Shown here piece after piece: positions 1 through 10,145 of a DNA stretch of 64,000 nucleotides. The notes under the pieces are model-generated. The model searched no databases, had not been told where the DNA came from, and worked only from the letters and a program-made list of their open reading frames with translations. The translations under genes were made by a program, and so were the position numbers. The stretch is from Acidipropionibacterium timonense. GTDB taxonomy: Bacteria > Actinomycetota > Actinomycetes > Propionibacteriales > Propionibacteriaceae. The stretch lies in assembly GCF_900605005.1 (NCBI RefSeq), contig NZ_LR027558.1:1421244-1485243 (forward strand), given 5' to 3'. Numbering within the stretch: the stretch's first letter is position 1; each line of letters starts with the position of its first letter.

Positions 1-88
1 TCAAATTCGAGTGCTCACCAGAGGCCTTGGCCTCATCGAGCATCCGCAGCGCGCGCTCGCGCATCTCGGGAGAGTACTTCTGGTTCAT
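1..88 (-). CDS. IS3-family transposase OrfA, N-terminal fragment
   Basis: The first 29 codons are visible, beginning MNQKYSPEMRERALRML; the reading frame is open to the window edge. The N-terminus with a basic Y-S/P-x-E-x-R-E-R-A motif is typical of the helix-turn-helix OrfA subunit of IS3-family transposases, which binds the element ends and is normally joined to the DDE-containing OrfB by frameshifting. An AAGGA Shine-Dalgarno sequence lies about 9 nt upstream of the ATG. Whether the gene is intact cannot be judged from here. Confidence 0.65.
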   Translation of the reverse strand, partial: MNQKYSPEMRERALRMLDEAKASGEHSNL

Positions 89-222
89 CGTGTTCCATCC
101 TTGCTTCAAGAACGGAACGAAACCCAGGCCGATTCATTGCTTCTTGCCGGAAACAACAGGTCCTCCCACGATGACCCCTCTACGTCAACGCCGACGAGGG
201 ACCCGCAGGAAGTGACACCACA
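1..222 (-). mobile_element. Edge of an IS3-family insertion sequence (partial)
   Basis: The left edge of the window carries the 5' end of an IS3-type transposase orfA reading out of the window, so the body of the element lies outside. The outer end of the element is not certain. A TGTGGTGTCAC tract (minus strand, about 222-212) lies a plausible distance upstream of orfA and starts with TG, as IS3 termini usually do, but the other terminus and the target duplication cannot be seen. The element sits just downstream of the tmRNA 3' end, a common landing zone for mobile DNA. Confidence 0.5.
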
Positions 223-440
223 CTAAGAGACGCACCCGTCCAGATAGCGCGGAAAGTACTGTCCTTCGCGCTCGGCCGACGGCAACATCACACCGCAACC
301 AGTCTTCCTGCCCAACCTCTACCATCCAATCTGACCCGCTTCTGGCATTCGTTTCGACCGCACCGTGGCGCGCAAGGTGCAGTCGGGGATTCGCGGCGTT
401 GCGAAAGCGTGGGGGGACATGTCGAATCTGCGAACGCAAC
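89..440. other. Non-coding stretch between transposase and tmRNA
   Basis: No reading frame here has a convincing start, ribosome binding site or family resemblance. The part next to the transposase is presumably the 5' untranslated and terminal region of the insertion sequence. The rest, up to the hairpin at 441, shows nothing I can name. Confidence 0.5.
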
Positions 441-468
441 GATGGCGACCCCACAAGGGGTCGCCATC
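441..468 (-). terminator. Strong hairpin downstream of tmRNA
   Basis: Two perfect 12-nt arms (GATGGCGACCCC and its complement) flank a 4-nt ACAA loop. It lies about 15 bp beyond the tmRNA 3' end, where a terminator for ssrA would be. No U-run follows on the minus strand, so termination would depend on the stem alone or on Rho. Confidence 0.6.
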
Positions 469-481
469 GTCGTACAGGGAT

Positions 482-851
482 AGGTGGAGATGGCGGGAAT
501 TGAACCCGCGTCCTTGAAAGGCGAACCAGACATTCTCCGGGCGCAGTCGATGCTGTCGTTCTACTCGGCCCCCGCGCTCACACCGACATGGTGCGGACAG
601 GCCCAGCCACGGTGAAGTCCCGCACGGCTCCCATGGCCGATGCCGTGCAGCAAGTCCTCAGAATGAGGCCAGGGTCCGGACGGAGGACTACGTCCGGTCT
701 GACCCTTCGATCACCGATCAGGCGGCGAGAGCGAAGTCAGTGCGCGCGTTATCGGCACTTATTGGTTCCCAGGGGTCGTTATCGAGTTGACCCTGGATCC
801 TCGGCCCGCTTCTCCTGGAACCACCGTCCCAAGTCGAAACCAGTCATCCCC
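482..851 (-). ncRNA. ssrA: tmRNA (transfer-messenger RNA)
   Basis: tmRNA rescues stalled ribosomes together with SmpB by acting first as alanyl-tRNA and then as mRNA for a degradation tag. The 5' end GGGGATG (851-845) pairs with CATCTCC (492-486) as a seven-pair acceptor stem with one G-U pair. The 5' sequence GACTGGTTTCGACTT and the 3' T-arm GGTTCAATTCCCGCC are the conserved tRNA-like parts. The tag frame reads ADNARTDFALAA and stops at TGA (codons 756-718), matching actinobacterial tags that end in ALAA. The encoded 3' end reads ACCT, so the terminal CCA must be completed after transcription. Length is about 370 nt, normal for a one-piece tmRNA. smpB lies 7.7 kb away beyond the arginine operon. 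Confidence 0.95.
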
Positions 852-888
852 TCTGTGCAGTTGTCCTACCCATGATACGCGCCAGAAC

Positions 889-1503
889 TCAGTGACGCCA
901 TCCCAACTCGCACGTGGACGCCGGGCCCTCGTCGACGATCTTCACCGGCAGCACCTTCATGACCGGGTTGACCCAGTCGACCCCCTGGAATCCCTTGACG
1001 GCCTGGACCAACGTCAACCCGAACCACGCCATCCATCCCAGCGGAATGAGGATCTCCCCCACCCCGACGTGCCCCAGGATGATCGACACCGTGATGAGGA
1101 TCGCGAAGGCCGTGAGCTGGAAACTCGCCTGCCTGGCCACCTGACGGCGCGTCCACGACCCCTTCTCGGTCAGCGCGACGCCGACGAGCGGCCCGAAGGG
1201 CCCCAGGCAGTACGGCGACAACCCGATGAGCCCGGCCCCGACGGCACCGCTCGGGCTGGGCTCGGTCCGGGAGCGTCGCACCACCGCCGTCGTCGTCAAC
1301 GGCACGCGGGCCAGCCCGGACAGGGTCGCGTTGAGCTCCCGACGCGTCCTGGCCGTGAGCGCCCGTCCGACCCGGTCGTCGAACTCGACATGGCTGAGTC
1401 GACCGTCGGCGAACGCCTCCCTCAGGTATCCGACGACGCGGTCACGCTGACGGTCCGTGACTCGCCACTCCAGGGTCTCCTCCGGTCTCACCATGCCATC
1501 CAT
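889..1503 (-). CDS. DUF1707 domain membrane protein
   Basis: A 204-residue protein. Residues about 5-60 carry the DUF1707 signature (RPEETLEWRVTDRQRDRVVGYL followed by an acidic, charged helix), a short domain found at the N-terminus of many actinobacterial membrane proteins and thought to mediate protein or nucleic-acid contacts. It is followed by a Gly/Pro-rich hydrophobic stretch near 90-115 and two likely transmembrane helices near 128-175, resembling DUF4870-type segments. No enzymatic motif is visible. An alternative ATG lies three codons in (1494). It stands alone between tmRNA and argH; function unknown. Confidence 0.7.
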   Translation of the reverse strand: MDGMVRPEETLEWRVTDRQRDRVVGYLREAFADGRLSHVEFDDRVGRALTARTRRELNATLSGLARVPLTTTAVVRRSRTEPSPSGAVGAGLIGLSPYCLGPFGPLVGVALTEKGSWTRRQVARQASFQLTAFAILITVSIILGHVGVGEILIPLGWMAWFGLTLVQAVKGFQGVDWVNPVMKVLPVKIVDEGPASTCELGWRH

Positions 1504-1614
1504 TGTCGCTCGCGGAGGGCGTCAACCCAGTGGGGTGATCCCCCGATCATCCCCTGAACTGGACCCCGGCGAGACCGCGGGACGACGGCCGCCCGGGCGA
1601 GGTCGCCGCACCCC

Positions 1615-3072
<1,458 letters not shown>

Positions 3073-3088
3073 TCAGTCTTTCAGGTGG

Positions 3089-4051
3089 TCAGTCGCGTGG
3101 GGCCTGGTCGTGCTGCTGGGGATCCATGAGCCAGGCCATGAGGCCCTTCTGGGCGTGCAGCCGGTTCTCGGCCTCCCGCCACACTACCGAGGCGGGCCCG
3201 TCGATGACCTCGGAGGTCACCTCGTGCTCACGGTAGGCGGGCAGGCAGTGCATGAAGACGGCGTCCTTGCCCAGCGCCATGAGCTCGGCGGTGACGCGGT
3301 AGGGCGCGAGGATCGGCTCGGCGGCGTGGCCGGCCTCCTCGTTGCCCATTGACGCCCAGGTGTCGGTGGCGACGACGTCGACCCCCTCGACCGCCTCCTG
3401 CGCACTGTGGGTGACGCTGACGCGCCCGCCGGTGGTCGCAGCGATCTGCTCGGCCGCTTGGACGACCTCGGGGTCCGGGGACAACGACTCGGGGCAGCCG
3501 ATGCGCACGTCCATGCCGGCCAGGGCGCAGCCCAGCAGGTAGGACTGGGACATGTTGTTGGCGCCGTCACCCAGGTAGGCGAAGGAGCGGCCGGCCAGCG
3601 CCGGTCCGGACTGGGCCAACCCACCCTTGACCTCGGCGACGGTGAGGAGGTCGGCGAGGATCTGGCAGGGATGGAACTGGTCGGTGAGGGCGTTGACGAC
3701 CGGCACCGCCGAGTACCTCGCCATCTCGTCGATCCGCTCCTGGCCGAAGGTGCGCCAGACGATCATCGAACACATCGACGAGAGCACGCGGGCGGTGTCG
3801 GCGATGGGCTCCCCGCGTCCCATCTGGGAGCCGGAGGCGTCGATGACCAGCGGCGACCCGCCGAGATCGGCGATGCCGGTGGCGAAGGACACTCGGGTGC
3901 GGGTGGACGACTTGTCGAAGACGACGGCGACGGTGTGCGGCCCGGCGAAGGGCTTCTCGACGAACCGATCGGCCTTGAGGGCCAGGCCCCGGGCGAGGAT
4001 CTGACGCTGCTCGTCGCTGGTGACGTCGTCGTCCCGAAGGAAGTGGCGCAT
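3089..4051 (-). CDS. argF: Ornithine carbamoyltransferase
   Basis: Transfers the carbamoyl group from carbamoyl phosphate to ornithine, giving citrulline. The 320-residue protein shows the carbamoyl-phosphate motif SSTRTR at 48-53, FHPCQ at 126-130, and the ornithine-binding HCLP motif at 268-271. The ATG has AAGGAG 7 nt upstream and follows argD by 21 bp. The N-terminus (MRHFLRDDDVTSDEQ) and the close arginine-synthesis neighbours favour the anabolic over the catabolic (arcB) enzyme. Confidence 0.96.
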   Translation of the reverse strand: MRHFLRDDDVTSDEQRQILARGLALKADRFVEKPFAGPHTVAVVFDKSSTRTRVSFATGIADLGGSPLVIDASGSQMGRGEPIADTARVLSSMCSMIVWRTFGQERIDEMARYSAVPVVNALTDQFHPCQILADLLTVAEVKGGLAQSGPALAGRSFAYLGDGANNMSQSYLLGCALAGMDVRIGCPESLSPDPEVVQAAEQIAATTGGRVSVTHSAQEAVEGVDVVATDTWASMGNEEAGHAAEPILAPYRVTAELMALGKDAVFMHCLPAYREHEVTSEVIDGPASVVWREAENRLHAQKGLMAWLMDPQQHDQAPRD

Positions 4052-4072
4052 GGTGATCTCCTTGTCAGCGTG

Positions 4073-5287
4073 TCACCGGTCGGTGGTGACGGTGTGGCCC
4101 TCGGCCTGTCGACCGACGGAATCGAGCAGACCTGGCAGGGCATCGGCGAACTGGTCGGCCTCCTCGACGGTGAGGACGAGCGGAGGTGCCAGTCGAATGG
4201 TCGACGGGTTGGCCGCGTTGACGATGAACCCGGCCTGCCGGGCCGCCGTGACGACCTGCCCGGCGACCTCCTGCGTCAGCTGGATGCCCAGCAGGAGCCC
4301 GGACCCTCGCACGCCCTCGACGAGATCATGACATCCCTCGATCCGCCCGCGCAGGTGCTCCCCCAGGCTCGCCGCGTGCTCGAGAAGGCCCTCTGACTCG
4401 ATGGTTCGCAGCACGGCGAGGGCTGCGGCACACGCCAGGGGGTTGCCACCGAAAGTCGTGCCGTGCTGTCCAGCGGCAAGGGTGGTCGCGACGTCCTCGC
4501 CGAACGCGATGGTCGCACCGATCGGCACTCCCCCACCGAGGGACTTGGCCATGGTGACGACGTCCGGCACGACCCCGGTGACCTGGTGGGCGAACCAGTG
4601 CCCGGTGCGTCCCATCCCGCACTGCACCTCGTCTAGGACGAGCAGTGCGTCGTGGGCGCGCGTGAGCTCACGGGCCGCCCTCAGGTACGACGCCGACAGC
4701 GGCACGACACCGGCCTCACCCTGGATGGGTTCGAGGAAGACGCCGGCGACGTCACCGACCGCCAGCTCGGCGGCCAGGGCGTCGACGTCCTCGGGCGGGA
4801 CGAAGGTGACGTCGGCCCCCAGTGGCTCGAAGGGCTCGCGGTAGGCGGGCTTGTGGGTGAGGGCCAGGGCGCCGAGGGTGCGGCCGTGGAAGGCGTGTTC
4901 GAGGGCCAGCACCCGACCTCCCGGGTGGTGCCTCTTGACGATCTTGAGGGCGGCCTCGTTGGCCTCGGTGCCGGAGTTCGAGAGAAACACCCGCGACCCC
5001 GCCGGGGCCTGGGCGACCTCCAGGAGCGTCTCGGCGAGCTCGATCTGGGCCGGGGTGGTGAAGAAGTTCGACACGTGCGCCAGGCGAGCGGCCTGCTCGC
5101 TCACCGCGGTCACCCAGGCCGGATGACCGTAGCCCAGGGCGTTGACGGCGATACCACCGAGGAGGTCGAGATAGGTCCGGCCGTCGGCGTCGGTGACGTG
5201 ACAGCCGTGCCCCTCGACGAGGACGAGCTGCGGCGTCCCGAAGACCCCCATGAGGGAGTCCTGGTAGCGGGTGAGAAGGTCGGACAT
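4073..5287 (-). CDS. argD: Acetylornithine aminotransferase
   Basis: PLP enzyme converting N-acetylglutamate semialdehyde to N-acetylornithine with glutamate as amino donor. The 404-residue class-III aminotransferase has the phosphate-binding SNSGTEANE near 103-111, the DEVQ motif at 219-222, and the Schiff-base lysine at about 248 in TMAKSLGGG. I place the start at the ATG giving MSDLLTRYQDSL, which has a CAGGAG ribosome binding site; the open frame continues upstream into argB but shows no family resemblance there. It follows argB by 46 bp. Confidence 0.96.
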   Translation of the reverse strand: MSDLLTRYQDSLMGVFGTPQLVLVEGHGCHVTDADGRTYLDLLGGIAVNALGYGHPAWVTAVSEQAARLAHVSNFFTTPAQIELAETLLEVAQAPAGSRVFLSNSGTEANEAALKIVKRHHPGGRVLALEHAFHGRTLGALALTHKPAYREPFEPLGADVTFVPPEDVDALAAELAVGDVAGVFLEPIQGEAGVVPLSASYLRAARELTRAHDALLVLDEVQCGMGRTGHWFAHQVTGVVPDVVTMAKSLGGGVPIGATIAFGEDVATTLAAGQHGTTFGGNPLACAAALAVLRTIESEGLLEHAASLGEHLRGRIEGCHDLVEGVRGSGLLLGIQLTQEVAGQVVTAARQAGFIVNAANPSTIRLAPPLVLTVEEADQFADALPGLLDSVGRQAEGHTVTTDR

Positions 5288-5333
5288 GGCTGCTCCTGCC
5301 GGTGGGTGGGGTCGAGGTCGGGGTGCGGGGACG

Positions 5334-6266
5334 TCACACGTAGTCGTCACGGCGCGCCATCGTGCCGACGCCCTTGGTGGTGAAGATCTCGAGCAGCAGG
5401 GCGTGGGCGATGCGCCCGTCGACGATGGCCGCGCTGCGCACCGCCCCGTCGACGGCGTCGAGCAGGGCCTGGGCCTTGGGGCGCATCCCCTCACCCAGCC
5501 GCGGGATGAGCCGACGCAGGTCGGAGGCGGAGATGTCGGGGATGAGGGTGCGCGGATCGGGCCAGGTGCGGTAGATGCCGGCGACATTGGTGAGCATGAC
5601 GAGCTTCTCGGCGCCGATGGCCTGGGCGATGGCCGTGGCGGCGGCATCGGCGTTGACGTTGAGCACCTCACCGGTGGGACGTCCCGACTCGTCGACCTCG
5701 GGGCAGACCGGGGCGATGACGGGAATCTGGCCGCGGTCGAGCATGTCGTCGATGAGCTCGACGTTGACGTCGACGATGTCGCCGACGAGCCCCATGTCGA
5801 CCTCCTCGCCGTCGACGACGACCCGGGCCCGGCGCGCCGAGAGGAGCCCGGAGTCCTCCCCTGACATCCCGGCGGCCAGCGGGGCGAACGAGTTGATGCA
5901 CCCGACGAGCTGGCGTCCCACCTGGCCGACGAGGACCATCCGGACGGTCTCCATGACCTCGCGGCTCGTCACCCGCAACCCGTTGCGGAACTCGATGGCG
6001 GTGCCACGGTCGGCGAGCATGGCGTTGATCTGGGGTCCTCCGCCGTGGACGACGACCGGGCGGATGCCGACCGAGGCCATGAAGACGATGTCGTCGGCGA
6101 AGGCCTGCTGGAGGGCAGGGTCGATCATGGCGTTGCCGCCGTACTTGACGACGACGGTGCGGCCTTGGAAGCGGCGGATCCACGGGAGGGCCTCGACGAG
6201 GACCTCGGACTTGCGCTGGGCGGCGCTCTGGGAATCGTTGAGCGGGATGTCGAGGGTGTTCGTCAT
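5334..6266 (-). CDS. argB: Acetylglutamate kinase
   Basis: Phosphorylates N-acetylglutamate, the usual arginine-feedback point of the pathway. The 310-residue amino-acid kinase has VVKYGGNAM near 39-47, the VVVHGGGPQI loop and the C-terminal nucleotide site. An N-terminal extension before the kinase core (about 20 residues, LNDSQSAAQRKSEVLVEALP) resembles the helix of arginine-sensitive hexameric enzymes, so feedback inhibition is likely but inferred. The start overlaps the argJ stop by 4 bp (ATGA), which implies translational coupling. Confidence 0.96.
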   Translation of the reverse strand: MTNTLDIPLNDSQSAAQRKSEVLVEALPWIRRFQGRTVVVKYGGNAMIDPALQQAFADDIVFMASVGIRPVVVHGGGPQINAMLADRGTAIEFRNGLRVTSREVMETVRMVLVGQVGRQLVGCINSFAPLAAGMSGEDSGLLSARRARVVVDGEEVDMGLVGDIVDVNVELIDDMLDRGQIPVIAPVCPEVDESGRPTGEVLNVNADAAATAIAQAIGAEKLVMLTNVAGIYRTWPDPRTLIPDISASDLRRLIPRLGEGMRPKAQALLDAVDGAVRSAAIVDGRIAHALLLEIFTTKGVGTMARRDDYV

Positions 6267-7402
6267 GAGGTGTAGGCGCTGTTCTCTTCGACGTATTCGT
6301 GGGTGAGGTCGTTGGTCCACACGTGTCCGTGGGCGTGTCCGGCGTGCAGATCGATGGTGATGTGGACCTCGCGGGGGGTGAGGTCGACGAGCTCCCGGTC
6401 GTCGCCGATGGCTCCTGCCCGGCAGATGGTGACGCCGTTGATGGCGACGTCGACCTCGTCGGGCCGGTACGGGGCGACGTCCTCGGGGACACACCCGACG
6501 GCAGCCAGGATGCGTCCCCAGTTGGGGTCGTTGCCGGCGATGGCGGTCTTGACGAGGTTGGACCTGGCGACCTCGCGGGCCACGGCCTCGGCGGCCTCGG
6601 TCGTCGTCGCCCCCTCGACCTCGACGAGGACGTCGTGGTGGGAACCCTCCGCGTCGGCGACGAGCTGGCGTGCCAGATCAGCGCACAGGCTCGTGAGCGC
6701 CTGGGTGAGGGCCGACCGCGACAAGGACTGACCCGAGGCCCCCGAGGCCAGGGCGATGACGGTGTCATTGGTCGACATGCAGGCGTCCGAGTCGACGCGC
6801 GAGAAGGTCACGGCGGTGGCCGCCGCCAGGGCCGGCTGCAACTCGCCGGGCCCCACGACGGCGTCGGTCGTGAGGAAGACGAGCATCGTCGCCAACTGGG
6901 GGGCCAGCATTCCGGCGCCCTTGGCGATGCCCCCGAAGGTCACCCCGCCGACGGTGAGGGTCGCGGTCTTCGTCACCGTGTCCGTCGTCATGATCGCCCG
7001 TGCCGCGGCGTCGTCCGCCGCCGGGCCGGTGGCCAGGTCGGCGTGGGCGGCGTCGGTCCAGGCCGTGATGCGGTCCATGTCGAGGGGAACGCCGATGATG
7101 CCGGTCGAGGCGACGAGGACCTCGTCGACCCCGCAGCCGAGCAGCCCGGCGACGTGGTCGGCGGTGGCACGGGCGTCGTCATCGCCCTGGGAGCCGGTGC
7201 ACGCGTTGGCGCAGGCCGAGTTGGCGACGACGGCATGGGCGTGGTGGTCGGCCAGCGCCGCCCGGCTCCACACGACGGGGGCGGCGACGACGCGGTTGGA
7301 GGTGAAGACGCCGGCGGCCTCCTGCAGCGGACCCTCGTTGACGATGAGGGTGAGGTGGGGTTGGGAACCGGCGGTGAACCCGGCGGGTGCGGTGATGGAC
7401 AT
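6263..7402 (-). CDS. argJ: Bifunctional glutamate N-acetyltransferase / ornithine acetyltransferase
   Basis: Recycles the acetyl group from N-acetylornithine to glutamate, and may also make N-acetylglutamate from acetyl-CoA. The 379-residue precursor has the self-cleavage motif APQLATML; the threonine at 172 would become the nucleophile of the beta chain. The oxyanion-hole region TGIIGVPLDM lies at 100-109 and the KGAGM motif at 161-165. The N-terminal segment before VNEGP is a few residues shorter than in most homologues. The start has GAGGAG upstream; argC ends 9 bp before. Confidence 0.95.
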   Translation of the reverse strand: MSITAPAGFTAGSQPHLTLIVNEGPLQEAAGVFTSNRVVAAPVVWSRAALADHHAHAVVANSACANACTGSQGDDDARATADHVAGLLGCGVDEVLVASTGIIGVPLDMDRITAWTDAAHADLATGPAADDAAARAIMTTDTVTKTATLTVGGVTFGGIAKGAGMLAPQLATMLVFLTTDAVVGPGELQPALAAATAVTFSRVDSDACMSTNDTVIALASGASGQSLSRSALTQALTSLCADLARQLVADAEGSHHDVLVEVEGATTTEAAEAVAREVARSNLVKTAIAGNDPNWGRILAAVGCVPEDVAPYRPDEVDVAINGVTICRAGAIGDDRELVDLTPREVHITIDLHAGHAHGHVWTNDLTHEYVEENSAYTS

Positions 7403-7411
7403 GTGATCTCC

Positions 7412-8485
7412 TCAGGGGGTGACGCCGATGCGTGGCAAGCCGGTGGCCTCGGGTAGTCCGAGGGCGATGTTGAGGCACTGGACGATGGCCCCCGCCGTGC
7501 CCTTGACGAGGTTGTCGAGGGCGGCGATGACCGTCGTCACACCGGAGTCCGGGTCGACCTCGGCGCTGATGTGCACGGCGTTGCTGGCCAGGACGTCGTG
7601 GCTGTCGGGCAGACGTCCGGCGGGCAGCACGGTGACGAAGGGCTCGGCGTCGTAGGCCTCGTGGAGGGCAGCCAGCGCCTCCCCGGTGGAGGTCGTGCTC
7701 ACCGTTCGCGCCGTGCACACCGCGACGATCCCGCGGGCCATGGGCACGAGCACGGGTGTCATGGCCAGGGAGGCGTCCTGGGGTGCCCCGGCCATGCGCA
7801 GCGACTGGAGTACCTCGGGGACGTGCCGGTGTGCCCCACCGACGGCGTAGGGACGCGCTCCGCCGCTCACCTGGGCGAAGAGCTGCTCGGTGCGAGCCTT
7901 GCGACCGGCCCCGGACGTGCCGACCGGTAGGACGGCGGACATGCCGTGCGGGTCAACCAGACCGGCGCGCACCAACGGCGCCAGCGCCAGGGCCATGGCC
8001 GAGGCATTGCAGCCGGGCCCGGCGATCCGGGTGACGCCGACCAGCGCGTCGCGCTGCTTGCCGCCACCGGCCAGGACGAGTTCGGGTAGGCCGTAGGCCC
8101 AGGTCCCAGCGTGCTCCGATCCGTACCAGCGCTGCCAGTCCCGGGAGTCGGCGAGCCGGAAGTCGGCCCCGGCGTCGACGAGGACGACATGGGGATCGAC
8201 CGCCTCGATGCGCGCCGCCAGAGCCGCCGAGGCGCCGTGTGGCAGGGCGAGGACGACGGCGTCGTGGGAGGACAGGAGGGCCGGATCGAGGTCGGTGAAG
8301 GAGCGGTTCCCGGTCTCGGTTCCGGTGAACTGCCCGAGGACCGACTCGATCGGCTGCCCGGCGTTGCTGTGCGCAGCGAGGGCACCGAGCACGAGCCGCG
8401 GGTGGGCGGCGACGAGCCGGGCCACCTCGGCGCCGGCGTACCCGGACGCGCCGGCCACCGCGACGGTGAATGCCTTTGCAGTCAT
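7412..8485 (-). CDS. argC: N-acetyl-gamma-glutamyl-phosphate reductase
   Basis: NADPH-dependent reduction of N-acetylglutamyl phosphate to the semialdehyde. The 357-residue protein begins MTAKAFTVAVAGASGYAG, a Rossmann GxSGYxG motif, and has the catalytic cysteine at 159 in GPGCNASAM. I chose the ATG at 8485 because the -10 hexamer TATAAC (8498-8493) lies 7 nt upstream and no Shine-Dalgarno is present, so the mRNA is probably leaderless. An ATG two codons upstream is possible. It is the first gene of the arginine operon. Confidence 0.95.
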   Translation of the reverse strand: MTAKAFTVAVAGASGYAGAEVARLVAAHPRLVLGALAAHSNAGQPIESVLGQFTGTETGNRSFTDLDPALLSSHDAVVLALPHGASAALAARIEAVDPHVVLVDAGADFRLADSRDWQRWYGSEHAGTWAYGLPELVLAGGGKQRDALVGVTRIAGPGCNASAMALALAPLVRAGLVDPHGMSAVLPVGTSGAGRKARTEQLFAQVSGGARPYAVGGAHRHVPEVLQSLRMAGAPQDASLAMTPVLVPMARGIVAVCTARTVSTTSTGEALAALHEAYDAEPFVTVLPAGRLPDSHDVLASNAVHISAEVDPDSGVTTVIAALDNLVKGTAGAIVQCLNIALGLPEATGLPRIGVTP

Positions 8486-8521
8486 ACGCATAGTTATACA
8501 CGTCTGGGCATGGTCATGCAC
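8486..8521 (-). promoter_or_regulatory. argC promoter with ARG-box-like palindrome
   Basis: On the minus strand a near-consensus -10 TATAAC (8498-8493) lies 7 nt before the argC ATG. Within the spacer upstream, 8508-8519 reads GCATG-2 nt-CATGC, a palindrome similar to the AT-containing half-sites bound by ArgR in actinobacteria. Its position over the promoter would suit repression by arginine. Assignment to ArgR is inference; no argR is in the window. Confidence 0.55.
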
Positions 8522-8552
8522 ATCCGTCTCACCGACGGAGAACGACGGCGTT

Positions 8553-9035
8553 TCAGCGGTGCCGGTTCTTCACCCGATTGGCCATGGCCCGCTGGGCCTC
8601 ACGCTTGGCGTCCCGCTCCTTGATGGCCTCACGCTTGTCCCAGTCCCTCTTGCCGGTGGCCACCGCGATCTGGACCTTGGCGTAGCCGTCCTTGAAGTAG
8701 AGCTCCAAGGGCACGATCGTCTTGCCGGCGTCGGCCGACTCGCGGCTGAGCTTGGCGATCTCCCGCTTGTTGAGCAGGAGCTTGCGCTTGCGCATGACGT
8801 CGTGGTTGCGCCAGGTGCCGAAGGCATATTCGGGGATGTGCAGGTTGTACATCCACACCTCCCCGTGGTCGTCGACCTGGGCGAAGGCGTCGACAAGGGA
8901 CGCCTTGCCGGCACGCAGCGACTTCACCTCGGTGCCCTGGAGGACGAGCCCGGCCTCCCAGGTGTCGCCGATGGCGTAGTCGTGCCGAGCCTTCCTGTTC
9001 CGAGCGACGACCGTGGTCCCCTTCTCCCTGGGCAT
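8553..9035 (-). CDS. smpB: SsrA-binding protein SmpB
   Basis: Binds tmRNA and delivers it to ribosomes stalled on broken mRNA. The 160-residue protein has the OB-fold core ([29 protein letters not shown]) and a basic C-terminal tail ([18 protein letters not shown] onward) that enters the empty mRNA channel. A GAAGGAGG ribosome binding site precedes the ATG, and a -10-like TAGACT lies at 9074-9069. In relatives smpB usually follows ftsX and adjoins ssrA; here it is separated from both. Confidence 0.97.
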   Translation of the reverse strand: MPREKGTTVVARNRKARHDYAIGDTWEAGLVLQGTEVKSLRAGKASLVDAFAQVDDHGEVWMYNLHIPEYAFGTWRNHDVMRKRKLLLNKREIAKLSRESADAGKTIVPLELYFKDGYAKVQIAVATGKRDWDKREAIKERDAKREAQRAMANRVKNRHR

Positions 9036-9153
9036 GACGACCTCCTTCGACGCCGGGGCGGACAGCCCAGTCTAGCGGCCGCCGCGGGCCCACCGTCGCT
9101 CCCCCGCTTGTGGCGGACCCGTCGCGGTGCAGCGCCTGTGGTGGAATGGCCCC

Positions 9154-10086
9154 GTGGACTCCGACCGTCCGCGCCAGCCGCATCGCCAGCTGACCCACCT
9201 CCACGGCGCCCGACGCCTGGCCGCCTGGCTCGACTACGAGGATCGTCTGGCAGCAGCGGAGCGACGCCGTGGCCTGGGCCTGGTCGTGGGAACCCTGCGG
9301 CGGTTCCTGTCCATCGACGGGTTCGACCTGGCAGGGCTGGTGTCCCTGGAACTGTTCCTCACCGTCTTCCCCATCACCATCGTCGGGTATGCGGTCCTGG
9401 CCCCGGCCAAGGCCCGACGCAGCGTGGGCGAACTCATGGCCCGCCAGCTCCACCTGTCCGGCGACAACGCGACCCTCGTCATCCAGACCTTCGGCGACTC
9501 GGCGAGCCTGCGCAGCGCCTACGACAGCGTCTCGGGCATTCTCGGTTTCGTCATCTGGGGCATTCCCATGTCGTTCACCGTGACCAGGGTCTTCATCAAG
9601 GCCTGGCGGCGAGCCGACCCGCGCTTCTGGTCGCAGGTGTGGCGCGGGGCGTGCTGGTTCAGCCTGTACCTCGTCGCCAGCTTCGGCTCCGACGTCGTCG
9701 AACAGACCGTCAAGCACACCATCGGGCGCTCCCTGCTCGGGTTCGTCGTGGGCATGGCCGCCGGCCTGCTGCCGCTCATCGTCCTGTGGGCGGCGTCACA
9801 CCCCATCCTCGTACCGGACGCCGGCTGGGACCTGGCGGCGATGACCGTCGTCGGCCTCAGCGGAGCGGTGCTCAACGGCCTGGTCCTGCGCCTCACCGAG
9901 GTGGCGGCGTTCCCGAGCCTCATGTCGTGGTGGACGGGATTCGGCCCGTTGGGGGTGGCCATGACCCTACTCACCTGGTCCCTCGTCCAAGGGGTCGGCT
10001 GGGTGCTCACCGCGTGCCTGGGTGCCGTGCTCGTCGAGCGTCACGTCGACCCGGCCCTCAGTGCCGGGTCCTCGACCTCGCGCTGA
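9154..10086 (+). CDS. YihY/BrkB-like membrane protein
   Basis: About 310 residues with five to six hydrophobic segments (LVSLELFLTVFPITIVGYAVLAP, GILGFVIWGIPMSFTV, WFSLYLVASFG, LLGFVVGMAAGLLPLIVLWAA, LGVAMTLLTWSLVQGVGWVL). The pattern, including the FxTVFPI-like first helix, resembles the YihY/BrkB family of inner-membrane proteins, whose function is unclear. The GTG at 9154 is preferred because TGGAAT lies 6 nt before it; a GTG at 9127 would add nine residues. It runs divergently from smpB and ends in a region of decayed sequence. Confidence 0.6.
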   Translation: MDSDRPRQPHRQLTHLHGARRLAAWLDYEDRLAAAERRRGLGLVVGTLRRFLSIDGFDLAGLVSLELFLTVFPITIVGYAVLAPAKARRSVGELMARQLHLSGDNATLVIQTFGDSASLRSAYDSVSGILGFVIWGIPMSFTVTRVFIKAWRRADPRFWSQVWRGACWFSLYLVASFGSDVVEQTVKHTIGRSLLGFVVGMAAGLLPLIVLWAASHPILVPDAGWDLAAMTVVGLSGAVLNGLVLRLTEVAAFPSLMSWWTGFGPLGVAMTLLTWSLVQGVGWVLTACLGAVLVERHVDPALSAGSSTSR

Positions 10087-10145
10087 CCGCCCACCAATGT
10101 CGGGAGTCGTCGGTGCAGCCAGGGCAGGGGTGTCATAGTTTCCTC

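Noticed and set aside
8486-8521. ATG starts for argC further upstream (8491 and beyond)
   Set aside because: The frame opens earlier, but those starts lie inside or upstream of the TATAAC promoter hexamer and homology begins at MTAKAFTV; the ATG at 8491 cannot be fully excluded.
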